A stretch of 32,060 nt of DNA from Faecalimicrobium dakarense. GTDB taxonomy: Bacteria; Bacillota; Clostridia; Peptostreptococcales; Peptostreptococcaceae. Shown here piece after piece: positions 1-7,181 of the stretch. Within the stretch, counting starts at the first letter, position 1, and each line of letters opens with the position of its first letter. A program made the position numbers and the translations under genes. The notes beneath the pieces are model-generated. The model searched no databases. It saw only the letters and a list, made by a program, of their open reading frames with translations, and was not told the origin of the DNA. The DNA lies in NCBI RefSeq assembly GCF_000499525.1, contig NZ_HG529308.1:1-32060 (forward strand), in the 5' to 3' direction.

Positions 1-46
1 ATAAGCTGTTACTTATCATAGTCTAGTCTTTTTTATTGATACAAAT

Positions 47-259
47 CTATATTTTATTATTATTTATTTTATCTTCTAGTTCTTTTATTCTATTTTCTAA
101 TTCAACAATTCTATTTTCGCCTTTATTCTTATTTTTAACTCTAGATGTAATAAAATATATAACATATACGATTAATACTAATATTGCTAATAAAATTAAT
201 GTATTAAATATCTGAAATATAAGTTCATATGTAATACCCACTAATGATTGTCCCTTCAT
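47..259 (-). CDS. Small membrane-anchored coiled-coil protein
   Basis: About 70 residues. A hydrophobic segment (about residues 8-38, rich in Leu/Ile/Val) is followed by a Lys/Asn-rich stretch and a charged helix with a heptad-like pattern (VELENRIKELEDKI), so the protein is probably a single-pass membrane protein with a short cytoplasmic coiled coil. I prefer the ATG at 259 over the in-frame GTG at 271, because AGGGGGTG lies about nine bases upstream of 259, while the GTG sits inside that ribosome binding site. The layout resembles small clostridial membrane proteins of unknown role. No function is assigned. Confidence 0.6.
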   Translation of the reverse strand: MKGQSLVGITYELIFQIFNTLILLAILVLIVYVIYFITSRVKNKNKGENRIVELENRIKELEDKINNNKI

Positions 260-432
260 AAATCTACTCACCCCCTAGTTTCAAATTATACATTTCATAT
301 TAAAACATATCAACTAACAATAATTTACAATATAACTATTATTATTAACTTTTTTATGGTGTTTTATAGGCACTAATTAGTGTATTTTATTATTCATAAT
401 CATATACATAAAATGTAGAGCTATTGCAAAGC

Positions 433-482
433 AAAAAAATCCGTTTAGCTCGTATTTTCAATGTATGCACATGAGCTAAACG
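433..482 (-). terminator. Terminator downstream of the kinase cassette
   Basis: A 10-bp perfect stem (442-451 with 473-482) with a loop of about 21 bases. On the minus strand it is followed by GATTTTTTT. It lies about 65 bases after the stop of the 193-residue protein gene and probably ends the Ser-rich peptide/kinase transcript. Confidence 0.7.
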
Positions 483-546
483 AATTTTCACATCTATTAC
501 AAATCACCAATCACTATGAGAGCTTTACTATTTTACAACAGCTTCT

Positions 547-1128
547 TTATTTAAACTGACTGTATATATCTTGAACAAATTTTTCAAAATTTTCTCTTTG
601 GGTATGTTTATTTCCTTTATAAATTTTAGTTGATGTTATAAAATCGTTTAATACTTGGCTATCTAAAGATTTTATTCTATTATATTTACCTCCTTCATAT
701 AAAGCTTGTAAAGTTTCTCCTATTGTTAAAAGAGCTTTATAGTGTATATCATTTGAAAATCCAGGCTTTTTAGATCTATCATCTAATTCTCCAAAGAAAA
801 CCGATTTACAAAGCCATCCTTTTATTGCTCTACTATCTAGTGTTGTATTAGATAAAACATGATTTATATACTCTGTAAACTCACTAAATTCTCCTTCTTT
901 TAACTTTATTCCTACAATTGGGTACCATAGACCTTTTATTTTACCATCATTAGTTCCTGATGATCTATAATAAGCTAATGTTACTCTCTCTATTCCATAT
1001 GTGTATTCCATTTTAACATCGATTAATCCTATAGCTCTAAATGGTTTATTAGAGTATTTATTTACTCTAAAACTACTTATGTCTATTTGTAGTATCTGAT
1101 TTATATTTGACACATTATACATCTCCAT
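547..1128 (-). CDS. Uncharacterised 193-residue protein, third gene of kinase cassette
   Basis: I do not recognise the family. It has no membrane segment or signal peptide and looks like a compact soluble alpha/beta protein. Noticeable stretches are YYRSSGTNDGKIKGLWYPIV (about residues 53-72), the segment AIKGWLCKSVFFGEL (about 101-115) and a basic C-terminal part with YKGNKHTQ. It follows the kinase gene by about 50 bases, across a perfect 23-bp inverted repeat, and is followed by a terminator, so it is probably the last gene of the same transcript. The kinase partnership is inferred from position only. The start is uncertain: the ATG at 1128 has no strong ribosome binding site, and GGAG just downstream could serve a GTG at codon 6. 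Confidence 0.7.
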   Translation of the reverse strand: MEMYNVSNINQILQIDISSFRVNKYSNKPFRAIGLIDVKMEYTYGIERVTLAYYRSSGTNDGKIKGLWYPIVGIKLKEGEFSEFTEYINHVLSNTTLDSRAIKGWLCKSVFFGELDDRSKKPGFSNDIHYKALLTIGETLQALYEGGKYNRIKSLDSQVLNDFITSTKIYKGNKHTQRENFEKFVQDIYSQFK

Positions 1129-1141
1129 TTATTTATTACTT

Positions 1142-1190
1142 AAAAATATTAAACATATAGCTATAACATAGCTATATGTTTAATATTTTT
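1142..1190. repeat. Perfect 23-bp inverted repeat over the kinase stop codon
   Basis: Bases 1142-1164 are the exact reverse complement of 1168-1190, with a three-base loop (AAC). The kinase stop codon (1182-1180) lies inside the stem. The outer ends are A5/T5 runs, so the element can act as a bidirectional terminator or as an attenuator limiting the downstream 193-residue gene. A long AT-rich palindrome could also be a protein-binding operator. Confidence 0.75.
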
Positions 1191-1911
1191 CTAGAATCTT
1201 TATATCTTCAAGGTTGCACTTTATTTCATCTATACTTTTATAACTTTCTTCTATACTCATTAGTCTTTTTAAAAATAAACACTCTTCCTTACTTAAAGTA
1301 AGTTCTTCAAACCAAGGTTTTTCCTCTAATATATCTTCTTTATAAAAAGATGTGTAATATAAATGTATTAAAAAGTCTGCAATAAACCAATAATCTATTT
1401 CTTTTACATACCTTTTATCATCTATATATCTTGATAATCCAAAATCAATTAGTTTTAACTTCTTATTTTCACCTAATATTATATTTGGAGTTCTTATATC
1501 TCTATGAACTATACCTTCATTTTGTAAGGTATAAACTATTTCTATTAGTTGGTCAGCAATATCGTAAATTTCTTTTTTAGTAAACTCATATCCCTCTTCA
1601 GATAGTATTACTTCAAAGTCCTTGCCTTCTATATATTCTAATACATATATTTGACTATTTTCATAGTTAAACTTCTCAATAAATTTAGGAAATCTATAAT
1701 CGTTTAATTTTTTTAATAGTTCTTCTTCATAAAATAATTTTTTTCTTTTAGCTTCTACCATATCATTTTTTAGTTGTTTTAATACATATTTATTTAAGTT
1801 TAAATCCTCAACTAAATATGCAATACCATATCTGCCTTCCCCTATTATTTTTATAATAGAGTATTGATTAATATTATCACCAGGGCTATAATGTTTATCC
1901 ATAATATCCAT
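1180..1911 (-). CDS. Small soluble Ser/Thr protein kinase (PrkD/YbdM-like)
   Basis: A 243-residue eukaryotic-type protein kinase with all key motifs: glycine loop GEGRYG (24-29), the VLK lysine at 45, the catalytic HRD at 136-138 with N143, and DFG at 156-158. It lacks the membrane anchor and PASTA repeats of PrkC-type kinases, so it should act in the cytoplasm. The HRDIRTPNI loop and overall size resemble the small Bacillus kinase PrkD (YbdM), from memory of that family. It starts only 17 bases after the stop of a Ser-rich repeat peptide, which is a natural substrate candidate. The start may instead be the ATG at 1902, which has GGATGG just upstream. Its stop codon lies in a perfect inverted repeat. 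Confidence 0.88.
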   Translation of the reverse strand: MDIMDKHYSPGDNINQYSIIKIIGEGRYGIAYLVEDLNLNKYVLKQLKNDMVEAKRKKLFYEEELLKKLNDYRFPKFIEKFNYENSQIYVLEYIEGKDFEVILSEEGYEFTKKEIYDIADQLIEIVYTLQNEGIVHRDIRTPNIILGENKKLKLIDFGLSRYIDDKRYVKEIDYWFIADFLIHLYYTSFYKEDILEEKPWFEELTLSKEECLFLKRLMSIEESYKSIDEIKCNLEDIKILEKY

Positions 1912-1928
1912 CCATAAATTAGTATATT

Positions 1929-2105
1929 TTATTCACTAAATGGTCTACTATCTGAAGCATTTGAATTAGAGCCACTTACTGATGCACTCGACTTAGAACC
2001 ACTCTTTGATGCATTTGACTTAGAGCCACTTTTTGATGCACCTGACTTTCCAAATCTTTTATAATGATTATATCCTTGATAAGATTTTTCTTTTAAGGTT
2101 TCCAT
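1929..2105 (-). CDS. Ser-rich 9-residue-repeat small protein
   Basis: A 58-residue protein with an excellent ribosome binding site (GAGGTGAAGTTATG). The first 20 residues are basic and aromatic (KSYQGYNHYKRFGK). Then come three tandem nine-residue units of the form ASxSGSxSN (residues 23-49; 27-base repeats at 2039-1959), then SDSRPFSE. Eighteen of 58 residues are Ser, spaced alternately. It has no signal peptide or membrane segment. It is the first gene after the promoter at 2229-2201 and sits 17 bases before a Ser/Thr kinase gene. I infer a multi-site phosphorylated substrate, or a disordered scaffold for the kinase. I know of no named family for it. Confidence 0.75.
   Translation of the reverse strand: METLKEKSYQGYNHYKRFGKSGASKSGSKSNASKSGSKSSASVSGSNSNASDSRPFSE
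1959..2039 (-). repeat. Three 27-bp tandem repeats in the Ser-rich gene
   Basis: Three imperfect in-frame copies of a 27-base unit encode ASKSGSKSN, ASKSGSKSS and ASVSGSNSN. A fourth unit begins (ASD) and then diverges. Copy-number change would keep the reading frame. Confidence 0.85.
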
Positions 2106-2200
2106 AACTTCACCTCTTATATAATTTTTTGTAGCTTAATGAATTGTATGATATATTTCCCCATTTTGTTACTTAATGTTATATTTTTATCATAAAATAG

Positions 2201-2229
2201 ATTATAATCTTTACATATCCTAGTGACAA
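2201..2229 (-). promoter_or_regulatory. Sigma-A-type promoter of the Ser-rich peptide/kinase cassette
   Basis: TTGTCA (2229-2224), a 17-base spacer and TATAAT (2206-2201). This gives a leader of about 90 bases before the Ser-rich gene, and it makes the three-gene cassette independent of the ABC-F region. Confidence 0.65.
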
Positions 2230-2230
2230 C

Positions 2231-2374
2231 CTATACAATATCTTGTCGCCACATCCTATTTTCACTTTTGTTAAGTATATTCAAAGAATCTTTATAAGCT
2301 CTAATTGTTTCTTTATTTGTATTTATTATTTCTAATTCGTCTATATACTCTATTATTACACCTACTGTTTACAT
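2231..2374 (-). pseudogene. Small ORF interrupted by a stop at codon 2
   Basis: A strong ribosome binding site (AGGAGGT) precedes ATG at 2374, but codon 2 is TAA. The same frame then stays open for about 45 codons, reading TVGVIIEYIDELEIINTNKE and ending NRMWRQDIV. This looks like a small gene inactivated by an AAA-to-TAA change, or a leader consisting only of a start and a stop. I do not recognise the peptide. Confidence 0.35.
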
Positions 2375-2530
2375 AAAAAAAATACCTCCTATATTTAAAT
2401 AAGTAGAACATAAACGTTCTTCATCTTATCGAATATAAAAGGTATTCCAAAACCTTAATTATTAAGTTTTAATTTATTAAATATACATTCATCTCACTAA
2501 ATTACTTATTTGTATCTCCGTACATTATAT
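2370..2530. repeat. Diverged duplicate of the ABC-F gene's 3' end and downstream leader
   Basis: This tract parallels 2870-3007. Bases 2501-2524 match the last 24 bases of the ABC-F gene (2984-3007) at 23 of 24 positions and encode MYGDTNK plus stop, against MYGDTKK in the intact gene. Both copies then have a hairpin-rich stretch and a GGAGGT ribosome binding site with a T-run directly before an ATG. It is probably a duplication with decay, or the remnant of a second ABC-F copy. Within the 2106-2579 stretch I see no intact gene. Confidence 0.55.
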
Positions 2531-2579
2531 CATTGATGTAGTATTATTCAGTATCTTCTACTACAAGATTTCTTATCTA

Positions 2580-2783
2580 TTATCCTCTTATCATGCAATC
2601 TACTGAATCATATAATTCGTTAAAATCTTTACAATAAAATCTATTCATTATGAAGGTATTATCATTAAATTTAATAGTATTATTACCTATCTCAAATACA
2701 TAGTTTTCATTCTTCTTAAATGTAGCGAAAGGAACTCTATTAAATGTTAAAAGTGCATGTAGTTTATTCCAATTATTGTCCAT
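2580..2783 (-). CDS. Hypothetical 67-residue protein
   Basis: Starts at ATG 2783 behind a good AAGGAG ribosome binding site. The sequence is soluble, rich in Asn, Phe and Tyr, with alternating beta-like segments (YVFEIGNNTIKFNDNTFIM) and two Cys. I do not recognise it. It lies between the two copies of the ABC-F 3' duplication. A hairpin (ATAGGTA/TACCTAT, about 2804-2821) lies between a weak promoter candidate and the start. Confidence 0.55.
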   Translation of the reverse strand: MDNNWNKLHALLTFNRVPFATFKKNENYVFEIGNNTIKFNDNTFIMNRFYCKDFNELYDSVDCMIRG

Positions 2784-2828
2784 AATGTCAACTCCTTAAT
2801 TATTTATAGGTAGAGATACCTATGATAC

Positions 2829-2857
2829 ATTATATACCATTAATTATTTATTGTTCA
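2829..2857 (-). promoter_or_regulatory. Candidate promoter of the 67-residue protein gene
   Basis: TGAACA (2857-2852; four of six consensus bases), a 17-base spacer and TATAAT (2834-2829). The -10 is good and the -35 weak. Confidence 0.35.
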
Positions 2858-2877
2858 GTTGCATCTTTTAATTGCAT
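2848..2877 (-). CDS. Possible nine-residue leader peptide (MQLKDATEQ)
   Basis: A very strong ribosome binding site (GGAGGTG, with a T-run spacer) precedes ATG at 2877, yet the frame closes after nine codons. It lies just downstream of the ABC-F stop and upstream of the 67-residue gene. It could be a leader peptide, or the truncated remnant of a gene whose duplicate lies at 2374. Translation cannot be shown from sequence. Confidence 0.3.
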   Translation of the reverse strand: MQLKDATEQ

Positions 2878-2982
2878 AAAAAAATACACCTCCTAAATAT
2901 ATGAAAAAGTCACACACTCATTTATTGAGCGTTATCATATATTCAAAAGATGTATTCAAAATTTATTCTATATTATTAACAA

Positions 2983-4611
2983 TTACTTCTTTGTATCTCC
3001 GTACATTTCTTTTAATTGCTTTTGGATATCTTTATTCTCTAAATACTCATCAAGAGTAGTTTTTCTATCCATTATTCCACCAGGAGTTATCTCTATTATT
3101 CTGTTTGCAAGAGTTTGTATCATCTCGTGGTCATGAGAGTTAAATATTAACACTCCTGAGAATTTTTCTAAACCTTTATTTACAGAAGTTATAGACTCTA
3201 AATCTAAGTGGTTTGTCGGGTCATCTAAAACTAAACAGTTAGCGTTAGATAACATTAACTTAGATAACATACATCTAACTTTTTCTCCTCCAGATAAAAC
3301 TTGAGCTTGTTTTAAAGCTTCTTCTCCAGAGAATAACATTCTACCTAAGAATCCTCTTATGAAACTTTCACTCTTTTCTTCTGAGTATTGTCTTAACCAG
3401 TCAACTAATGAGTATTCAACTCCATCGAAATATTGGTTATGATTTTTAGGAAGATAAGATTGAGAAGTAGTTACTCCCCACTTGAAAGTTCCGCTATCTG
3501 CAGTATCTTCTCCCATTATTATGTTAAATAAAGTAGTTATAGCTATTTCGTCTCCCATAAATGCTACTTTATCTTCTCTATCTAATCTGAAAGATACATT
3601 ATCTAAAACTTTAACTCCATCAACAGTTTTAGTTAATCCTTCAACTTCTAATACTTCATTTCCGATTTCTCTTTCTGGAGTAAATCCTACATATGGGTAT
3701 TTTCTTCTTGATGGTTGTATATCTTCTAGTTCTATTTTATCTAATTGTTTCTTTCTAGATGTTGCTTGTTTTGCTTTAGAAGCATTTGAACTGAATCTTG
3801 CGATGAACTCTTTTAATTGAGCTATCTTTTCTTCAGCTTTTTTGTTTTGATCTTTAGCTAATTGTAATGCTAATTGGCTTGACTCATACCAGAAGTCATA
3901 GTTACCAACGTACATTTGTATTTTACCAAAGTCAACGTCAACTATATTTGTACATATTTGGTTTAAGAAATGTCTATCATGCGATACTATTATAACGATA
4001 GAATCTTCTAAATCCATTATGAAGTTATTTAACCAGTTTATTGATTGGAAGTCTAAGTGGTTTGTAGGCTCATCCATTACTAGTATTTCAGGCTTACCAA
4101 ATAATGTTTGTGCAAGTAACACTTTAACCTTTTCTCCACCAGTTAATTCTTTCATTTGCTTGTAATGCATTTCTTTGCCTATACCAAGCCCCATTAATAC
4201 TCTTTCTGCATTTGTTTCTGCATCCCATCCGTCAAGTTCAGCAAACTCACCTTCAAGTTCAGCAGCTTTTATACCATCTTCTTCAGAGAAGTCTTCTTTC
4301 ATGTATAATGCATCTTTTTCTTGCATTATTGAGTAAAGTCTTTCATGTCCCATTATAACAACATTTAAAACTGTATCTTCTTCATATTTGAAGTGGTCCT
4401 GTCTAAGTACTGACATTCTTTCTTTATCTGTTATAGATACACTTCCTGTATTTGGTTCTATATCTCCAGCTAATATTTTTAGGAAAGTTGATTTTCCTGC
4501 ACCATTAGCACCTATTATCCCGTAGCAGTTTCCTTTAGTGAATTTTAAGTTAACATCTTTAAATAACTCTTTATCACCAAATCTAAGTCCAACATTTGTA
4601 ACTTGTAACAT
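2983..4611 (-). CDS. ABC-F family ATPase (YkpA/YbiT-like)
   Basis: A 542-residue protein with two ATP-binding domains and no membrane domain, typical of ABC-F proteins that act on ribosomes or confer resistance to ribosome-targeting drugs. Domain 1 has Walker A GANGAGKST (about 34-42), signature LTGGEKVKVLLAQ and Walker B ILVMDEPTNHLD. A charged linker with RKKQLDKIELEDIQPSRRKYP follows. Domain 2 has signature LSGGEKVRCMLSK and CLVLDDPTNHLD, but its Walker A reads GDEIAITT and lacks the usual lysine. The length and linker fit the YkpA/YbiT branch. The start is supported by AAAGGAAA upstream. It appears monocistronic. The exact substrate or drug cannot be told from sequence. Confidence 0.9.
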   Translation of the reverse strand: MLQVTNVGLRFGDKELFKDVNLKFTKGNCYGIIGANGAGKSTFLKILAGDIEPNTGSVSITDKERMSVLRQDHFKYEEDTVLNVVIMGHERLYSIMQEKDALYMKEDFSEEDGIKAAELEGEFAELDGWDAETNAERVLMGLGIGKEMHYKQMKELTGGEKVKVLLAQTLFGKPEILVMDEPTNHLDFQSINWLNNFIMDLEDSIVIIVSHDRHFLNQICTNIVDVDFGKIQMYVGNYDFWYESSQLALQLAKDQNKKAEEKIAQLKEFIARFSSNASKAKQATSRKKQLDKIELEDIQPSRRKYPYVGFTPEREIGNEVLEVEGLTKTVDGVKVLDNVSFRLDREDKVAFMGDEIAITTLFNIIMGEDTADSGTFKWGVTTSQSYLPKNHNQYFDGVEYSLVDWLRQYSEEKSESFIRGFLGRMLFSGEEALKQAQVLSGGEKVRCMLSKLMLSNANCLVLDDPTNHLDLESITSVNKGLEKFSGVLIFNSHDHEMIQTLANRIIEITPGGIMDRKTTLDEYLENKDIQKQLKEMYGDTKK

Positions 4612-4717
4612 TCGCGTTATTTCCTTTCTTTCTTTAAGTTTAATTTATCCATTATTCAACATCATCTATGATATAACAAATACTTATTTTAGTCAACCAA
4701 TCTAGCCATTAAAATAC

Positions 4718-5737
4718 CTATATTTTAGCAAAATTACATGCAGGGTAAGTACATACCTCACAGTTCATGCAAAGACCACCATGACCATAGGCTGCAATAT
4801 CTGCTTTTGTTAATTTTTCGTCTATTAATAGTCTAGGTAAAATTACATCAAATACTGTAGTTTTATTATACATTGCACATCCTGGTATTCCCATTATAGG
4901 TACTTCTCCATGATATGCTAATAAAAACATAGCCCCTGGAAGTATTGGTGAACCATACGTTACTAAACTAGCTCCAGTTTCTTTTATAGCTGTTGGTGTA
5001 ACATCATCTGGGTCTACACTCATTCCACCTGTACAGCATATAAGTTCTGCTCCTTGATTTATAAAGTTTTCTATAGCTTTTTTGATAATCTCTTTATCAT
5101 CTGGGCATATAGTCTGTCCTAAAATCTCACAATTATATTTAACAACCTTATTTTCTATAATTGGACCAAATTTATCTACTATTCTCTTATGGTATACTTC
5201 ATTTCCAGTTGTAACTATACCTACTTTTTTAGGTTTAAATGGTACTACATTTACAATCTTTTTAGCTCCAACTATATTTTTAGCTTCTTGCAGTTTTTCT
5301 TCTTCTATAAGAAGAGGTATTACTCTTGTGCCTGCTACTTTAGTTCCCTTTTTAACTTCAAAATTATTATGAAGTGTTGACATCATAATATCATCTATAC
5401 AGTTTAATTTAAATAAAGTATCAACATCTATTTTTAGCATACCATCAATAGATGATATAAAATCAATTTTACCTTCTTTTATTTCACTAAATTCTAAATT
5501 TTCTCCAGCTGATATTTCTTTTAAAAATATAGCACCGTCGTTTTCGTGTACCATACCTTTAGTTTTTTCCCATACATATAAATTATCTTTCCCTAAAGAT
5601 AATAATACAGGTATATCTTCTTCTCTAACAACATGCCCCTTCTTAAAAGCTCTTCCTTTAAACTCACCTGGTACTATTTTAGTAATATCATGACATAGTA
5701 CTTGTCCAACTGCATCTACTGTTTTTATTTTTCTCAT
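4718..5737 (-). CDS. Molybdopterin-binding (MoeA-like) protein of the molybdenum hydroxylase system
   Basis: A 339-residue protein with a MoeA-like N-terminal region (AVGQVLCHDITKI, FKKGHVV) and a molybdopterin-binding domain with VGIVTTGNEVY (about 172-182), CCTGGMSVDPDDVTP and GIPGCAMY. The C-terminus carries a Cys cluster (GLCMNCEVCTYPACNF) absent from ordinary MoeA, which could bind metal or transfer sulfur or selenium. Proteins of this type sit with YqeC and MocA in selenium-dependent molybdenum hydroxylase gene sets. Its ATG overlaps the stop of the upstream gene by four bases (ATGA), so the two are translationally coupled. Probable role: late cofactor insertion or handling for the xanthine dehydrogenase-type enzyme encoded at 28409-31917. 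Confidence 0.82.
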   Translation of the reverse strand: MRKIKTVDAVGQVLCHDITKIVPGEFKGRAFKKGHVVREEDIPVLLSLGKDNLYVWEKTKGMVHENDGAIFLKEISAGENLEFSEIKEGKIDFISSIDGMLKIDVDTLFKLNCIDDIMMSTLHNNFEVKKGTKVAGTRVIPLLIEEEKLQEAKNIVGAKKIVNVVPFKPKKVGIVTTGNEVYHKRIVDKFGPIIENKVVKYNCEILGQTICPDDKEIIKKAIENFINQGAELICCTGGMSVDPDDVTPTAIKETGASLVTYGSPILPGAMFLLAYHGEVPIMGIPGCAMYNKTTVFDVILPRLLIDEKLTKADIAAYGHGGLCMNCEVCTYPACNFAKI

Positions 5738-6306
5738 CTTAGCACCCCTCTAAATTTTTCATAGTCTACTTTATTGTCAATGTCAATTAACATATTTTCA
5801 CTTACATTTATATATTTTAGTTTTGAAGATTTATTTATTATTTTTTTGCCTTTTTCATCGTCTTTTAATGTTAATAACTCATTTTTTTTATTATATGGAA
5901 ATATTACTGGATTACCTTTTTTATTTCCACACATTGGTATTATTATGTAATTTTTATCTTCATTAAATTTATCTATTATTTTATTTATATAAAAACTTTC
6001 AATAAATGGCTGATCTCCAACAAAAAACATGTAGCCATCACATTTTGAAGAATTTAAAATTCCTAGTTTTATAGACTCACTTTGACCTATATAAGCATCT
6101 TTATTATATACACCTTTAAATTTATATCTTTTACTTAAGCTTAATATCTCTTCGTATTGACTTACAACTATTACTTCATTAAAATAACATTTATTTATTT
6201 CTATAAATGCATATTCTATCATAGGTATCCCTTTAAAATCCAATAATAACTTATTATCACCCATTCGCTTTGATAAACCTGATGCCATTATAATAGCATT
6301 TATCAT
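5734..6306 (-). CDS. mocA: MocA-like molybdenum cofactor nucleotidyltransferase
   Basis: About 190 residues. The N-terminus INAIIMASGLSKRMGDNKLL is the nucleotide-binding signature of the MobA/MocA NTP-transferase fold, and FVGDQPF and KGNPVIFP follow as in MocA. The predicted reaction is CTP + molybdopterin cofactor to the cytosine dinucleotide form used by molybdenum hydroxylases. I chose ATG 6306, with AGAGGT upstream, over the in-frame ATG 6339, because the longer N-terminus would overlap the upstream gene and lies outside the conserved fold. Middle gene of a three-gene operon. Confidence 0.85.
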   Translation of the reverse strand: MINAIIMASGLSKRMGDNKLLLDFKGIPMIEYAFIEINKCYFNEVIVVSQYEEILSLSKRYKFKGVYNKDAYIGQSESIKLGILNSSKCDGYMFFVGDQPFIESFYINKIIDKFNEDKNYIIIPMCGNKKGNPVIFPYNKKNELLTLKDDEKGKKIINKSSKLKYINVSENMLIDIDNKVDYEKFRGVLR

Positions 6307-6322
6307 ATGTTTTACCTCTACC

Positions 6323-7060
6323 TTAGCATTTAAATTCATTTTTCTTTATACTGCCATAAAAAATACTTATATCACTACTGTCTTTTTCTATTTCCCTTAT
6401 CAATTCTTTTGATGATGTTTCATAATATTTATTTTCAACTTTATTGATAAAAAGTATCTTTTTACCTCTTGCATATTTAAATAATCCATTAGGATTTAAT
6501 ACGATATTTTTGATATCAGATATATTAATAGTTCCTTCTGATTTATATACTAGTTTTTCAAATTCATTTAGTCTATGAATATTCTCTTCATTTATATCCA
6601 TACCTAAAGCTGTTATATCTACTACACCTATAGTTTGGGTAGTATTTTCATAAATTACTGGTTCTAGATTGTTCCAACCTTTCAGCTTCTTTTTCTTAGA
6701 ACCATCTCCTTCTATAAAGGTAATGTCAAATTTAGGAATTATTAAATCAAGTTCTTTAAAATCTAAACCTATTATTTTATTTTCTTCATTTATATACTTA
6801 CCGAAAACTTGTATACCATTTGACCAATTTGTTAGCAAACTATTAGAGCAAATGTCTAGCATATTTTTATTATCAGTAAGATATATATCTTTGTAACATT
6901 CATCCGTTGGTACATATATTTTAGTAGTTGTGGTTAAAAGAACTTTAAATTTATCCTTATAATATTTTGTAAAATAGTTAATAAAAGATGTTTTTCCTCC
7001 TGCCCCTATAACTGTTATAATTTCCCCCTTTTTTATGTCCAACATTTTTCCTAAAATCAT
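6323..7060 (-). CDS. yqeC: YqeC-like P-loop protein (selenium-dependent molybdenum hydroxylase maturation)
   Basis: About 245 residues. The N-terminal P-loop VIGAGGKTSFI is followed by LLTTTTKIYVP, both typical of YqeC. The segments IEGDGSKKKKLKGWN and IGVVDITALGMDINEENIHR are also characteristic of the family. YqeC proteins accompany selenium-dependent molybdenum hydroxylases; their biochemical role is not settled. ATG 7060 has GAGGTGAGGG directly upstream and is preferred over ATG 7078. First gene of the operon with mocA and the MoeA-like gene. Confidence 0.82.
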   Translation of the reverse strand: MILGKMLDIKKGEIITVIGAGGKTSFINYFTKYYKDKFKVLLTTTTKIYVPTDECYKDIYLTDNKNMLDICSNSLLTNWSNGIQVFGKYINEENKIIGLDFKELDLIIPKFDITFIEGDGSKKKKLKGWNNLEPVIYENTTQTIGVVDITALGMDINEENIHRLNEFEKLVYKSEGTINISDIKNIVLNPNGLFKYARGKKILFINKVENKYYETSSKELIREIEKDSSDISIFYGSIKKNEFKC

Positions 7061-7124
7061 ACCCTCACCTCTACTCATACACTACAACATCTTAGCTAGT
7101 TTAGTCAAGTTATTGTATTTAATA

Positions 7125-7165
7125 ATAAAAAATAAGGCTAATCTCTATTTTGAGATAGCCTCATT
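7125..7165 (-). terminator. Terminator at the end of the eut operon
   Basis: The stem pairs 7135-7145 with 7152-7162 (one bulged base) with loop AAAATA, and is followed on the minus strand by TATTTTTTATT. It lies just after eutQ and closes the ethanolamine operon before the yqeC operon. Confidence 0.8.
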
Positions 7166-7181
7166 TTATAATCTCTGCTGA

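Noticed and set aside
1929-2105. Ser-rich peptide as a lanthipeptide precursor
   Set aside because: No Cys in the peptide, and the neighbouring kinase has no cyclase or lyase domain.
2106-3007. Mobile element or transposon remnant as the source of the repeats
   Set aside because: No transposase fragment, terminal inverted repeats or target-site duplication seen; a local duplication explains the match better.
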